A DNA stretch of 64,000 nt. It comes from Sphingorhabdus_B sp041175505 (GTDB lineage: Bacteria; Pseudomonadota; Alphaproteobacteria; Sphingomonadales; Sphingomonadaceae). Each line of letters opens with the position of its first letter. The first letter of the stretch is position 1. The notes below the pieces were generated by a model, which saw nothing but the letters and a program-made list of their open reading frames with translations, was not told the DNA's origin and searched no databases. The stretch is taken from assembly GCA_041175505.1 (NCBI GenBank), contig JBEDET010000001.1, forward strand, positions 62,001-126,000, read 5' to 3'. Below, piece after piece: positions 1 through 9,276 of the stretch. A program made the position numbers and the translations under genes.

Positions 1-102
1 TCCGGCCTCATATTTATCATCGATATGAAAATCATAACGGGCCCGCCGGTTTTCGGCGACCGTTTTGACTTTGTTGAACGCTTCGGGTTTTGGACGCGTC
101 AT
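1..102 (-). CDS. smpB: SmpB, tmRNA-binding protein (N-terminal part, cut by window edge)
   Basis: Only the first 34 codons are inside the window; the gene continues beyond base 1. The visible residues include ENRRARYDFHIDDKYEAG, typical of the start of SmpB, the small protein that binds tmRNA and delivers it to stalled ribosomes for trans-translation. The ATG overlaps the dapA stop by one base (TAATG), so translation of the two is probably coupled. Its partner RNA gene, ssrA, is 23 kb away in this window. The identification rests on a short stretch, but the motif and the dapA-smpB order, common in alphaproteobacteria, make it likely. Confidence 0.85.
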   Translation of the reverse strand, partial: MTRPKPEAFNKVKTVAENRRARYDFHIDDKYEAG

Positions 103-977
103 TAAATAAGCCCTGCATTCTCCAAGGCGGCATCAACCTGACGACGGCTCGCCTCACTTGGCGGGGTCATTGGTAAGCGCAACTCGGTTGGAAAACCGTC
201 GATGACGCGTGACAATGCATATTTAATTGGGCCCGGCGATGCGTCAGAAAACAACGCTAAATGAATTGGATACAGCTTATCATTCAGTTGACGTGCCAAG
301 TTATAATCACCCGATGCACATGCCGCCTGAAATTCTGCGCATAATTTCGGCGCAACATTGGCCGTAACCGAAATGCACCCGCGCCCGCCTGCGGCATTGA
401 ACGCAAGCGACTGTTCGTCGACGCCTGAAAGTAAGCAGAAATCAGGTCCGCAGGCCAAGCGATGGTCCGTTACGCGTGGCATGTCACCGCTTGCGTCCTT
501 GATACCGATCACCGTCGGCAACTGCGCAAGGCGCGCAACCGTTTCTGGCTTGATGTCCGTCACAGTACGCGCAGGAACATTGTAGAGCACGATAGGCAGA
601 TCGTTCTTCTTGGTCATTGCCTCGAAATGCGCGTAAATGCCCTCTTGGTTGGGGCGGTTATAATAAGGGGCGACAACCAGTCCGGCAGCCGCGCCGCTTT
701 TCTTTGAAAAGTTCAGATGGAGAATGGCGTTATTGGTGTCATTCGACCCACAGCCGGCAATCACGGGCACGCGTCCAGCGGCTTGCTCGATACACACTTC
801 GATCACACGATGATGCTCTGCATTCGACAGCGTTGACGCCTCACCGGTCGTCCCTGCAGGCACCAGCGCGCTTGATCCTTGGTCGATTTGCCAATCGATC
901 AACGCACGAAAATGCTTTTCGCTAAACGCTCCGTCGCAAAAAGGAGTCACTAGAGCCGGTATCGATCCCGAAAACAT
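102..977 (-). CDS. dapA: 4-hydroxy-tetrahydrodipicolinate synthase
   Basis: This 291-residue protein has the usual DapA length and fold. The enzyme condenses pyruvate with aspartate semialdehyde, the first committed step of lysine and meso-diaminopimelate synthesis in the cytoplasm. The substrate loop AGTTGE is at 41-46, the YNVP motif at 132-135 holds the catalytic tyrosine, and the Schiff-base lysine is Lys160 in GIKDASGD. The gene is divergent from the lytic transglycosylase gene across an 87-base gap that must hold both promoters, and it runs directly into smpB. The related N-acetylneuraminate lyases share the fold, but the motifs and the chromosomal setting favour DapA. Confidence 0.95.
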   Translation of the reverse strand: MFSGSIPALVTPFCDGAFSEKHFRALIDWQIDQGSSALVPAGTTGEASTLSNAEHHRVIEVCIEQAAGRVPVIAGCGSNDTNNAILHLNFSKKSGAAAGLVVAPYYNRPNQEGIYAHFEAMTKKNDLPIVLYNVPARTVTDIKPETVARLAQLPTVIGIKDASGDMPRVTDHRLACGPDFCLLSGVDEQSLAFNAAGGRGCISVTANVAPKLCAEFQAACASGDYNLARQLNDKLYPIHLALFSDASPGPIKYALSRVIDGFPTELRLPMTPPSEASRRQVDAALENAGLI

Positions 978-1064
978 AGCATAACACTTTCAATCTGGGC
1001 CATATAGGCCGCTAAGGGCTATATAGTCGTTCGTTCAGCACCTGATAAGGATGGGGCACATAAT

Positions 1065-3098
1065 ATGTCCAGCATGGTAAAGCATCTCATTTCGGCATCT
1101 ATGCTGATAATTCCGTTTTCGACCGCTGTGGCGGCACAACAAAGTGATGGCATAACGTGGCAGCGCGGTACGGGACAAGCCCCTGCTGCTGCTGCGCCCA
1201 CTGCGCAAATGCCGCAGGCCCCGGCCGTGCAATATGACCCAAGCGAAGGGCAAGTCCCTGCCGCGTTGCAACGTTGGAAAATGCTCAGCGCTCCAGGCAA
1301 TTTCACCTTTGGCGAATATGCGTCATTTTTGATGCGCTATCCCGATTGGCCAAATAGCGACGAAATGCGCAAGAACGCAGAACAGGCGATCAATCCTCTG
1401 TCATTGTCGCCCAGTCAGGTTGTGGCCTTCTTTGACCGCTTCCCTCCCCTCACCAACGCGGGGCGTGCGCGGTTCGCAATTGCGCTTCACGCATCGGGCG
1501 ACACATCGCGCGCTGAAGCACAAGCGCGCGCGGCATGGCGCGGTGGTGCCCTAAACGATGACGACGAAGCACGTATGTTCCGCATCGCCGGCAATCGTTT
1601 TACGTCCGCTGACCATGACGCCCGCGTTGACCGCCTGTTATGGTCGGGCTCAACACGCGGCGCAGAACGCTGGATAGCCTACACCTCTCCACAACGTCGC
1701 CCCGCCTTTGTTGCGGCGCTCGCCACCCGCATGAAAGCCCCCGATGCTGATCAAAAAGTTCAGGACGCCGGATCACTGGCCAATAGTGAAGCGAGCTTAA
1801 TCGCTGCCAGAGCAGACTCCATGCGGTCCTCCGGCAACAGCATTGGTGCGCGCGAATTGCTGGCGAACCGCGCCAATCTTGCTGCGCCTGTACCTGTTCT
1901 GAAGGACTGGTATCAATTGCTGCTGACGCATGCGCAGGCGGCCGCGAATGACGGCCAATATGACGTCGCGTACCGCATAGCCTCACGCGTTGACGACGCA
2001 ACGCCGCGCGGCCTTGTCATGATCGATCAAGATATCGCCACACGCGATCGCTATACCAGCCTGACATGGCTTGCGGGCATGACGGCGATGGAAAGGCTTG
2101 GCCGCCCTGGTGACGCTGTTGCGATGTTCGAACGCTATGCGTCCGCTGCAAAATCGGCGCAAACCCGATCAAAAGGCTTACACTTTGCTGGCAAAGCTGC
2201 TGCCAAGGCGGGCGATCAAGCGTCGGCCACCCGCTATCATGAACAAGCCGCGGCGTATTATGAGAGCTTTTTTGGCCAGTTGTCGCTTGAACAGCTTCGG
2301 CGTCCCCTGCCTCAAGTGCCACGCATTACCCCCGCCGCACCCGTTTTGGCGGAAGGCGATGTACCGGCAGTCTATTTGGCCGCAGCCCTCGCCTCCAAAT
2401 ATGGAAGTTGGAAGGACCAAAGCAATTTCTTCAGGGCCATTGCGCGAAATGCCAAGGATCCGGGTGATTTTGCAACAGCCATTGGCCTTTCCCAAAAGCT
2501 GGGCCGTCCCGATCTCGCGGTGATGGCGGGTCGCAGCGCCCGATCGGCCGGTATTCCCGAACTTTTGGGAAACAGCTACCCAACGGTCAATATTCCCGCC
2601 GCGCATCACCAGACATGGACGCTTGCCCATGCGATCATGCGGCAGGAAAGCCAGTTTGACCGGGCGGCCGAAAGCCACGCGGGTGCACGCGGTCTGATGC
2701 AGCTCATGCCCGGCACCGCGCGCGAAACATCGGGCAAAATCGCGATGGCATATCGCCCCGAAGCGCTGACGGTCGATACAGATTACAACATCGCCCTTGG
2801 CGCGACATATATCGAACGGATGCTGAATTATTTTGGCGGCAGCTACCCCCTCGCAATTGCCGCGTATAATGGCGGCCCCGGCAATGTGAACAAATGGCTA
2901 AAGGCTTATGGTGACCCGCGCACGGGCAGCATCGGCATGATGGAATGGATCGAAAAAATCCCGCTGAGCGAGACACGCGATTATGTTTACCGCGTGCTGG
3001 AAAATGCGGTGATGTACGATCATCTCCACCCCGAACGCGCGCGCGTGCGGTCGGCAACACCTCTCAGCACATATCTGGGCAAATCAAGCCCGGGGTGA
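1065..3098 (+). CDS. slt: Soluble lytic murein transglycosylase (Slt family)
   Basis: A 677-residue exported protein with a hydrophobic signal peptide ending near residue 25 (STAVAAQ). The middle is a long alpha-helical, TPR-like superhelix as in Slt70. The C-terminal third holds the lysozyme-like SLT domain, with the catalytic glutamate in IMRQESQFD, followed by GARGLMQLMPGTA and IAAYNGGPGNV, which are the family signatures. It cleaves peptidoglycan glycan strands in the periplasm, leaving 1,6-anhydro ends, during wall growth and recycling. A second ATG nine bases downstream (1074) is an equally plausible start. greB follows after 12 bases and may be cotranscribed. Confidence 0.93.
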   Translation: MSSMVKHLISASMLIIPFSTAVAAQQSDGITWQRGTGQAPAAAAPTAQMPQAPAVQYDPSEGQVPAALQRWKMLSAPGNFTFGEYASFLMRYPDWPNSDEMRKNAEQAINPLSLSPSQVVAFFDRFPPLTNAGRARFAIALHASGDTSRAEAQARAAWRGGALNDDDEARMFRIAGNRFTSADHDARVDRLLWSGSTRGAERWIAYTSPQRRPAFVAALATRMKAPDADQKVQDAGSLANSEASLIAARADSMRSSGNSIGARELLANRANLAAPVPVLKDWYQLLLTHAQAAANDGQYDVAYRIASRVDDATPRGLVMIDQDIATRDRYTSLTWLAGMTAMERLGRPGDAVAMFERYASAAKSAQTRSKGLHFAGKAAAKAGDQASATRYHEQAAAYYESFFGQLSLEQLRRPLPQVPRITPAAPVLAEGDVPAVYLAAALASKYGSWKDQSNFFRAIARNAKDPGDFATAIGLSQKLGRPDLAVMAGRSARSAGIPELLGNSYPTVNIPAAHHQTWTLAHAIMRQESQFDRAAESHAGARGLMQLMPGTARETSGKIAMAYRPEALTVDTDYNIALGATYIERMLNYFGGSYPLAIAAYNGGPGNVNKWLKAYGDPRTGSIGMMEWIEKIPLSETRDYVYRVLENAVMYDHLHPERARVRSATPLSTYLGKSSPG

Positions 3099-3110
3099 CA
3101 TAGAGGCGCC

Positions 3111-3596
3111 ATGGAGCGCACAAACCCCATTACCCCTGCCGGATTCGCAGCCTTGCGCGCGCGGTACGAACAATTGTTCGCGGTCGAACGCCCCGCAGTT
3201 GTCGAAATCGTCCACTGGGCGGCGGGCAATGGCGACCGAAGCGAGAATGGCGACTATATTTACGGCCGGCAGAAGCTGCGCGCGATCGACCGTGAACTCG
3301 GCCAGCTTTCCAAGAAAATGAAAGTTGCAAAGGTCCTCGACCCGTCGAAGCAGGAAGACCGAGACCGCGTGTTTTTCGGCGCGACCGTTACGTTGGCCGA
3401 TATCGACGACGTGGAGCGCGTCATTACGTTGGTCGGCGATGACGAGGCCGATGCAAGCCATGGCCGCATCGGATGGAACGCGCCGCTGGCCCGCGCCCTG
3501 CGTGGTGCGCGCGTGGGTGATGTCAAAACGGTAACCTTGCCGACGGGGCCCAAAGAATGGGAAGTCGTCGGGATTGCCTATCCAATAGGGGAATAG
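3111..3596 (+). CDS. greB: Transcription elongation factor GreB
   Basis: A 161-residue Gre factor. The N-terminal coiled coil carries the acidic tip motif GDRSENGDY at residues 41-49, whose Asp and Glu residues enter the RNA polymerase secondary channel and stimulate cleavage of backtracked transcripts. The arginine in GDRSEN (GreA has GDLSEN) and the following YIYGRQKLR are typical of GreB. The C-terminal domain is the FKBP-like fold that binds the polymerase. Its last 19 bases overlap the end of the convergent ppk2 gene. Confidence 0.92.
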   Translation: MERTNPITPAGFAALRARYEQLFAVERPAVVEIVHWAAGNGDRSENGDYIYGRQKLRAIDRELGQLSKKMKVAKVLDPSKQEDRDRVFFGATVTLADIDDVERVITLVGDDEADASHGRIGWNAPLARALRGARVGDVKTVTLPTGPKEWEVVGIAYPIGE

Positions 3597-4363
3597 CAGA
3601 ATGTTTTTTCGGCCAGCGCAGCAATCTCTGGTTTGGCATCAGGGAAATCTTGCGGAACGCTTGCCTCAAGCGACTCCACAACATGCTTTAGTGCAGCGAT
3701 CCGTGCCGCTTTCTGGTTATTGCCATCGATAACGGTCCATGGAGCCCAGCGCGTATGCGTGCGCTTAAACATGTCCGCCAGCGCATCCATATAGTCCGCA
3801 CGCCGTTCGCGATTTCGAAAGTCCTCTGCGGTCACTTTCCAGCGCTTGGCGGGATCTCCGAGCCGCTCCATCAGCACCTTGTCCTGCGTTTCCTGTGTTA
3901 CATGGAAGAACAGCTTAATGATCTTCGTGCCGATTTCGCCCTGTCGTGACTCGAACTCGTTGATCTCGTCATATCCGCGCCGCCATTCTGCCTCGCTGCA
4001 GAATTTTTCAACGCGTTCGACCAGCACGCGACCATAATGGCTGCGGTCCCATATGCTGATTTCCTGACTTCCGGGCAGTTTGTTCCAAAAGCGCCAGAGG
4101 AAATGCTTGTCCTTTTCCTCTGCCGTGGGCGCTGAAACGGGATAGACATGATAATAACGCGGATCGAGCGTGGCGGTCATACGCTTGATCGCGCCGCCCT
4201 TGCCAGCCGCATCCCAACCTTCAATCACGATCAACGTGCGCGCTTCGTGCAATATGTGCAGCGACTGCAGGCGCGAAAGACGGTCCTGCAGCGCTTTCAG
4301 GTCCTCATCGTAGGCACCTTCGTATTTTTTACCGGACTCATAGTTTGAAAGATCAATCGCCAT
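3578..4363 (-). CDS. ppk2: Polyphosphate kinase 2
   Basis: A 261-residue single-domain PPK2 of the P-loop kinase fold. The Walker A motif EGWDAAGKGG is at 48-57 and the Walker B/lid region IWDRSHYGRV begins near 104. These enzymes move phosphate between polyphosphate and nucleoside di- or triphosphates, mostly in the direction of NTP synthesis from polyphosphate. The start is placed at the ATG at 4363 (MAIDLSNYES); an upstream ATG at 4408 would add 15 residues of unlikely composition. Which PPK2 class and which nucleotide it prefers cannot be settled by eye. Confidence 0.9.
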   Translation of the reverse strand: MAIDLSNYESGKKYEGAYDEDLKALQDRLSRLQSLHILHEARTLIVIEGWDAAGKGGAIKRMTATLDPRYYHVYPVSAPTAEEKDKHFLWRFWNKLPGSQEISIWDRSHYGRVLVERVEKFCSEAEWRRGYDEINEFESRQGEIGTKIIKLFFHVTQETQDKVLMERLGDPAKRWKVTAEDFRNRERRADYMDALADMFKRTHTRWAPWTVIDGNNQKAARIAALKHVVESLEASVPQDFPDAKPEIAALAEKTFCYSPIG

Positions 4364-4412
4364 CGGGCGACTGCAGCACCTATTCGGCCGATAGACAAGA
4401 CAAAGCAAAACA

Positions 4413-4431
4413 CTGTCCCCAAAAGGGACAG
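4413..4431 (-). terminator. Probable intrinsic terminator of aspS
   Basis: Read on the minus strand, a perfect 7-base-pair stem (CTGTCCC/GGGACAG) with a five-base loop is followed by TGTTTTGCTTT. It lies 22 bases past the aspS stop codon and before ppk2, so it probably ends the aspS transcript. The T-run is interrupted, so termination may be partial. Confidence 0.5.
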
Positions 4432-4453
4432 CGCAATGGCTTCGGTTAATGCT

Positions 4454-6244
4454 TTACGATTGCGCTTTGGGCGGCTGTTCGACGACGCGAATATTTAGTT
4501 CGCGCAACTGCTTATGCTCGGCAGGTGACGGTGCGCCCATCAGCAAATCTTCGGCGCGCTGGTTCATCGGGAACAATGTAATTTCGCGCAGATTCTGCAC
4601 ACCGCACAACAACATGACCATGCGGTCGACACCAGCCGCCATACCGCCATGCGGTGGTGCACCATATTGGAATGCCCGGTACATGCCGCCAAAACGATCC
4701 TCAACATCAGCCTGCGTCAGGCCAGTCAGTTCAAACGCCTTCACCATCAGATCAGGATGCTGGTTCCGGATCGAGCCCGAGGCGAGCTCATAGCCGTTAC
4801 AGACCATATCATATTGATAGGCTTTGATGGTGAGCGGATCCTGCGTCTGAAGCGCTTCCAGGCCACCTTGTGGCATCGAAAACGGGTTGTGGGCAAAATC
4901 GACCTTCTTGTCTTCCTCGCTCCATTCGTAAAACGGGAAGTCAATAATCCAGCAAAAGCGGAATGCGTCTTTTTCAATGAGATCAAGCTGCTCACCGGTG
5001 CGGGTGCGCGCGGCACCCGCCAGCTTGGCGGCTTGCTCTTCCTTGCCCGCTGCAAAGAAGCAACCATCGTCGGGACCAAGGCCAATGGCGTCGTACAACG
5101 CCTGCATGCCTTCGTCGCCGTGGTTCTTGGCAATGGGGCCGCCAAATTCGCCAGCCTTGCGGGTAACATAGCCCAAGCCAGCATGGCCTTCGCTGCGTGC
5201 CCATTCATTCATATCGTCAAAGAATTTGCGGCTCTTTTCCGCTGTCTTTGGCGCAGGGATAGCGCGGACAACGCCGCCGCCTTCGACGATGCGTTCAAAC
5301 AGGCCGAAGCCCGATTTGGTGAAATGGCTGGTCACGTCATGAATGATGAGCGGGTTGCGCAAATCGGGCTTGTCCGTGCCGTAATCCAGCATCGCTTTTG
5401 CATGCGGAATACGTGGGAATTGGCCAGCAGGCGTGACGGTTTTGCCATCAGCAAATTTTTCAAACACGCCAGCCATTACTGGCTCCATCGTGTCCCAAAC
5501 TTCTTCCTGCGTGACGAAGCTCATTTCCAGATCGAGCTGATAAAATTCGCCCGGCAAACGGTCAGCGCGCGGATCTTCATCGCGGAAGCATGGTGCAATT
5601 TGGAAATAGCGGTCAAAGCCAGCGACCATCAGCAATTGCTTATACTGTTGCGGCGCCTGAGGCAGCGCGAAGAATTTGCCCGGGTGAATGCGGCTTGGCA
5701 CCAGGAAATCGCGCGCGCCTTCGGGGCTGGATGCCGTCAGGATGGGCGTTGAATATTCGGTAAAGCCGATATCTTCCATACGACGGCGCGTTTCGCGAAT
5801 GATCTGCGTCCGCTTGACGATATTGGCGTGCAACGTTTCGCGGCGCAAATCGAGGAACCGGTATTTCAGTCGGGTTTCTTCTGGATATTCTTGTTCACCG
5901 GCGACTGGCAAAGGCAGTTCTTCAGACTTGCTGAGCACAACGACATTGCGCGCAAAAACTTCGATCTGACCCGTGGGCAGATTTGCGTTCACGGTGGCGG
6001 CGCTGCGGGCCTTTACATCGCCATCAATGGTGACAACGCTTTCAAGGCGCAACGCTTCGAGTATGGGCAAGGCGGGGCTATCGCTATCGGCGACAATCTG
6101 CGTCATGCCGTAATGATCGCGCAAATCGACGAACAAAACGCCGCCATGGTCACGCTTACGGTGGACCCAGCCAGATAGGCGTACGGTTTCCCCCACGTGG
6201 GAATCGCGAAGTTCGGCGCATTTGTGCGTGCGATAAGCGTGCAT
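4454..6244 (-). CDS. aspS: Aspartate-tRNA ligase
   Basis: A 596-residue class II aminoacyl-tRNA synthetase that charges tRNA-Asp in the cytoplasm. The N-terminal OB-fold anticodon-binding domain (GWVHRKRDHGGVLFVDLRD) is followed by the catalytic domain with motif 2 (FRDEDPRADR) near residue 220, the inserted GAD domain typical of bacterial AspRS, and motif 3 (HGGMAAGVDRMVML) near the C terminus. The length matches bacterial-type AspRS. Bacterial AspRS enzymes may also charge tRNA-Asn when no AsnRS is present, which cannot be judged from this window. The gene is divergent from rnd. Confidence 0.97.
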   Translation of the reverse strand: MHAYRTHKCAELRDSHVGETVRLSGWVHRKRDHGGVLFVDLRDHYGMTQIVADSDSPALPILEALRLESVVTIDGDVKARSAATVNANLPTGQIEVFARNVVVLSKSEELPLPVAGEQEYPEETRLKYRFLDLRRETLHANIVKRTQIIRETRRRMEDIGFTEYSTPILTASSPEGARDFLVPSRIHPGKFFALPQAPQQYKQLLMVAGFDRYFQIAPCFRDEDPRADRLPGEFYQLDLEMSFVTQEEVWDTMEPVMAGVFEKFADGKTVTPAGQFPRIPHAKAMLDYGTDKPDLRNPLIIHDVTSHFTKSGFGLFERIVEGGGVVRAIPAPKTAEKSRKFFDDMNEWARSEGHAGLGYVTRKAGEFGGPIAKNHGDEGMQALYDAIGLGPDDGCFFAAGKEEQAAKLAGAARTRTGEQLDLIEKDAFRFCWIIDFPFYEWSEEDKKVDFAHNPFSMPQGGLEALQTQDPLTIKAYQYDMVCNGYELASGSIRNQHPDLMVKAFELTGLTQADVEDRFGGMYRAFQYGAPPHGGMAAGVDRMVMLLCGVQNLREITLFPMNQRAEDLLMGAPSPAEHKQLRELNIRVVEQPPKAQS

Positions 6245-6338
6245 TGTTCACTCAATTCAAAAAATCTGTGGAAAGGCCGCCTAACAACCGTGCAGGGGCA
6301 CTTTGTCAAGTCGGGAATGGGTGCTACGGCGATGCGCA

Positions 6339-7523
6339 ATGCAGATTCATCCACTCATCTCCGACAGCAAACGTCTCGCAGAATTGTGCGCACGCCTTGC
6401 AAAATCCCCATTTGTTGCGGTTGATACCGAATTTATGCGGGAAAACACCTATTATCCGGACCTCTGCCTCGTGCAGTTGGCGGACACGAACGAAGCGGCA
6501 GCGATTGATCCAAAGGCGGAGGGGCTGGACCTCACGCCAATGCTCGATCTGCTCTGCGCGAATGACGATGTTCTGAAAGTCTTTCATGCCGGTGGGCAGG
6601 ACATTGAAATATTCTTCAACCTGACGGGCAAAACGCCCTACCCCATGTTCGACACCCAAATCGCGGCCATGGCGCTCGGTCAGGGTGAGCAAATCGGTTA
6701 TTCGAATTTGGTCGATCTGTGGATGGGCATTCAACTTGATAAAGGCGCGCGATTTACAGATTGGTCACGCCGTCCGCTCGACAAACGGCAAATCGATTAT
6801 GCCATTGCCGACGTCACGCATTTATCGGCAATATTTCCGATGATGCTGGAAAAGCTAAAGATCACGGGCCGTGGCGCTTGGCTGAATGACGAAATGGAGC
6901 GCATTTCAGACGCCGCCAACTATCGCAATGACCCCGAAAATGCGTGGTCCCGGATAAAGGTGCAATCGCGTAAGCCCGAGGTTTTAGGCCGGCTTCAGGC
7001 CATGGCGGCATGGCGCGAAAAGGAAGCGCAGCGTAAGAATATCCCGCGCGGGCGCATCATGAAAGACGAAACGCTTGCCGATATTGCGGCGCATCCGCCC
7101 AAGTCACAGGCGGATTTGCCCAAGGTGCGCGGACTGTCGCCTGCTTGGCGCGACAATGACATCGGTGCGCGGCTGATCGCCGTTATCGAAGCAAGCCAGC
7201 CCATGGCACGCGACGATATGCCTGACCGCGGTAGATCGTCGCCCGGCGGCGGCAAAGACGGATCACTGGTCGCGGACCTGTTAAAGCTGTTGCTCAAAAT
7301 CCGTTCGCGCGAAATCAATGTCGCACCGCGCCTCATCGTCCGGACCGAAGAACTGGAACGGCTGGCTGCGGGTGAGCGTGAAGACCTAGAAGTCCTGACC
7401 GGATGGCGGTTTGAACAATTCGGCCGCGATGCGCTTGATCTGGTCGAAGGCAGATTGGCGTTCGCAGTGGTGAATGGGAAATTGAAAATGACCCACACCC
7501 AAGAAGAAGAGATGGTCCGCTAA
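6339..7523 (+). CDS. rnd: Ribonuclease D
   Basis: A 394-residue 3'-5' exoribonuclease of the DEDD family that trims tRNA precursors and other structured RNAs. Exo I (VAVDTEFMRE, Asp29 and Glu31), Exo II (VFHAGGQDIE) and Exo III (YAIADVTHL) hold the metal-binding acidic residues, and HRDC-type RNA-binding regions follow from about residue 200 to the end. The start is placed at the ATG at 6339 (MQIHPLISDS); an upstream ATG at 6303 adds 12 residues that do not look conserved. It is transcribed away from aspS across 94 bases. Confidence 0.93.
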   Translation: MQIHPLISDSKRLAELCARLAKSPFVAVDTEFMRENTYYPDLCLVQLADTNEAAAIDPKAEGLDLTPMLDLLCANDDVLKVFHAGGQDIEIFFNLTGKTPYPMFDTQIAAMALGQGEQIGYSNLVDLWMGIQLDKGARFTDWSRRPLDKRQIDYAIADVTHLSAIFPMMLEKLKITGRGAWLNDEMERISDAANYRNDPENAWSRIKVQSRKPEVLGRLQAMAAWREKEAQRKNIPRGRIMKDETLADIAAHPPKSQADLPKVRGLSPAWRDNDIGARLIAVIEASQPMARDDMPDRGRSSPGGGKDGSLVADLLKLLLKIRSREINVAPRLIVRTEELERLAAGEREDLEVLTGWRFEQFGRDALDLVEGRLAFAVVNGKLKMTHTQEEEMVR

Positions 7524-7553
7524 CAGGGCAATCTCCGACGTCGTAGGTTGGAA

Positions 7554-8138
7554 TTAGCTTTCGAGAACCTTCTTTACCAAAGCGAGATTGACCGGGGCAT
7601 TTTCCGCCAGCGCCAGTGCGTTTGCGGACCGTGCAAATTTTTCGATTGCACCATAACTCCGTTCAATCCGGCGCTTTACATAGCTTAACGCATCGATGCT
7701 GATTGCAGCCCCGCGATCAGCGAGCTGTTTTTGAATCAATTGCTCAATCATTTCATCGTCTGGCGGCGCAATGTCGAGCAGCAACGCAGAGCCCAGACGC
7801 GATTGCAGGTCGGGTAATGTGATGTTCCACTCCGAAGGCTGCCAACGCGAGATAAGCAATAACGGGACGCCGCTTTCCTGCGACCGGTTCCATGCGTTAA
7901 ACAAGGTTTCCGCCGGACTTGCCTCTGCGTCGTCAATGACCGTGCCGTTTTGCCCCGAAAAATAGCGCGCCATCAGCGATTTTCCCGAGCGTGCAGGCCC
8001 CGTCAAAATCGCACAGCGCTTGGCCCAGCCAGGTGCGCTCGAAAGTCCTGCAAACGCGGTCGCGTTAGATTCTGTAATGATCAGGCTGGACGATGCGCCG
8101 CTGCGCAGTTCGTCCAATGGCAAAGCAATTTGGCGCAT
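7554..8138 (-). CDS. hda: Hda/HdaA-like DnaA regulatory ATPase
   Basis: A 194-residue protein made only of a DnaA-type AAA+ domain, without the DnaA DNA-binding domain. QIALPL at residues 3-8 is a beta-clamp binding motif, as at the N terminus of Hda. The Walker A motif is GPARSGKS at 47-54 and a Walker B-like VIDDAE follows. Hda on the DNA-loaded clamp stimulates ATP hydrolysis by DnaA and so limits re-initiation of replication. It lies 18 bases after the DUF2066-like gene and convergent with rnd. Hda next to a DUF2066 gene and purM is an arrangement also known from Pseudomonas, which supports the call. Confidence 0.85.
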   Translation of the reverse strand: MRQIALPLDELRSGASSSLIITESNATAFAGLSSAPGWAKRCAILTGPARSGKSLMARYFSGQNGTVIDDAEASPAETLFNAWNRSQESGVPLLLISRWQPSEWNITLPDLQSRLGSALLLDIAPPDDEMIEQLIQKQLADRGAAISIDALSYVKRRIERSYGAIEKFARSANALALAENAPVNLALVKKVLES

Positions 8139-8156
8139 AATGTTAGATGCTGGCGC

Positions 8157-9215
8157 TCATGGCCGTGGTGACGGCGGCGTAGGCGCACCAGAATTGCGCG
8201 CAGGTTCTGCGTCTTGCAACACCGACCTTACCACATCATCCAAAGATTGCCGCGCAGGCTCTGCCCCATCGACAACCGACAGGTCTTCAGCTTCGCCCTC
8301 CAATTCCTCTTCCTCGACCACTTCGGGTTCAAGGACGAGCGAGGCATCCGCCCGCAATCGGCCAGAGGCGAGCGCGGACTGGAACAGTTGGTCCATCTTA
8401 ATCACCGCCTGATCCATCATGCCCGGAATACCCGCGCTGTTGGCAACACGCAGGGTAAACGAGCCGAGATATTTATTATCCGGCCCGTATCGCGCAGAAA
8501 ACCGTCCAATAATCGGGCCGCCGGGCCATTGCCGTTCGATACGCGCTATCGGGATGATAACGTCAGCCGCACCGAACTGGTCGAGGATCGTGCGCCACCA
8601 AATGCGGCTTCGGCGGTCTTTCTGGCCAGCGTTCAGTAACAACGATTCGCCGCCTGCCCCGCTTGGACGCACATAATCTATCGTGCTGTCAGCGGTGCGG
8701 TACTTCGCCCAACTGCGCTGCCATGATGTGCGCTGTTCAAATACCGTCGGCGCGCCTGCCGAGTAGGTAACAGGCAACAACAGCAACGGTGCAGAACGAC
8801 GCGCCACGCCGCTGACGCCCAGCAATTGACCGGCACGGGCGCGGTCAAACAATACGCCCAGCTTTGCAACGTAACGGCGTGGGCCAATCTGCTCTTGCTC
8901 CACCACGATTGCGGCGACGATGCCGTCCAAAGTCGAATCGGATAGGCCCGCGCCAACAGTTCCATGGGTTTTGCGCCACAATGCCGACCAGGCGATCCGC
9001 TGCGCCTGTTCCCAACCCTTTTGCCGTGCATCAAACGCGTTGTTGCCGACAACATTCACAGAGACGCCGGTCACTTCAAAATCACCAGCGCTTGCGATTG
9101 GCGCGATGCCGCGCTTTGGACCTTCGATTTGCGCGGCAACGATTCCGCCACCAATCAGCGCCAAAGGCAAGCCAATCGCTGCAATCTGAAACCATTTTCC
9201 GCGAGAATTTGTCAT
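8157..9215 (-). CDS. DUF2066-like membrane-anchored protein
   Basis: A 352-residue protein of unknown function. An N-terminal hydrophobic segment (residues about 8-28) is probably an uncleaved anchor or signal peptide. The region from about 45 to 150, with spaced alanines and the element YVAKLGVLFDRARAGQLL, resembles the DUF2066 family. The last 60 residues are acidic and proline-rich and probably disordered. The start at 9215 is chosen because AAAGGTG precedes it at good spacing; an ATG at 9236 would crowd the divergent purM promoter. The hda-DUF2066-purM order supports the family guess. Confidence 0.65.
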   Translation of the reverse strand: MTNSRGKWFQIAAIGLPLALIGGGIVAAQIEGPKRGIAPIASAGDFEVTGVSVNVVGNNAFDARQKGWEQAQRIAWSALWRKTHGTVGAGLSDSTLDGIVAAIVVEQEQIGPRRYVAKLGVLFDRARAGQLLGVSGVARRSAPLLLLPVTYSAGAPTVFEQRTSWQRSWAKYRTADSTIDYVRPSGAGGESLLLNAGQKDRRSRIWWRTILDQFGAADVIIPIARIERQWPGGPIIGRFSARYGPDNKYLGSFTLRVANSAGIPGMMDQAVIKMDQLFQSALASGRLRADASLVLEPEVVEEEELEGEAEDLSVVDGAEPARQSLDDVVRSVLQDAEPARNSGAPTPPSPRP

Positions 9216-9276
9216 TAACGCACCTTTAGGCGACATAGACGTGGAATTCCAACCCTGTTCTCGCTAACGGCGACAA

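Noticed and set aside
4649..5752. A 367-codon frame opposite aspS
   Set aside because: It is the antisense shadow of a clear housekeeping gene and has no domain of its own.
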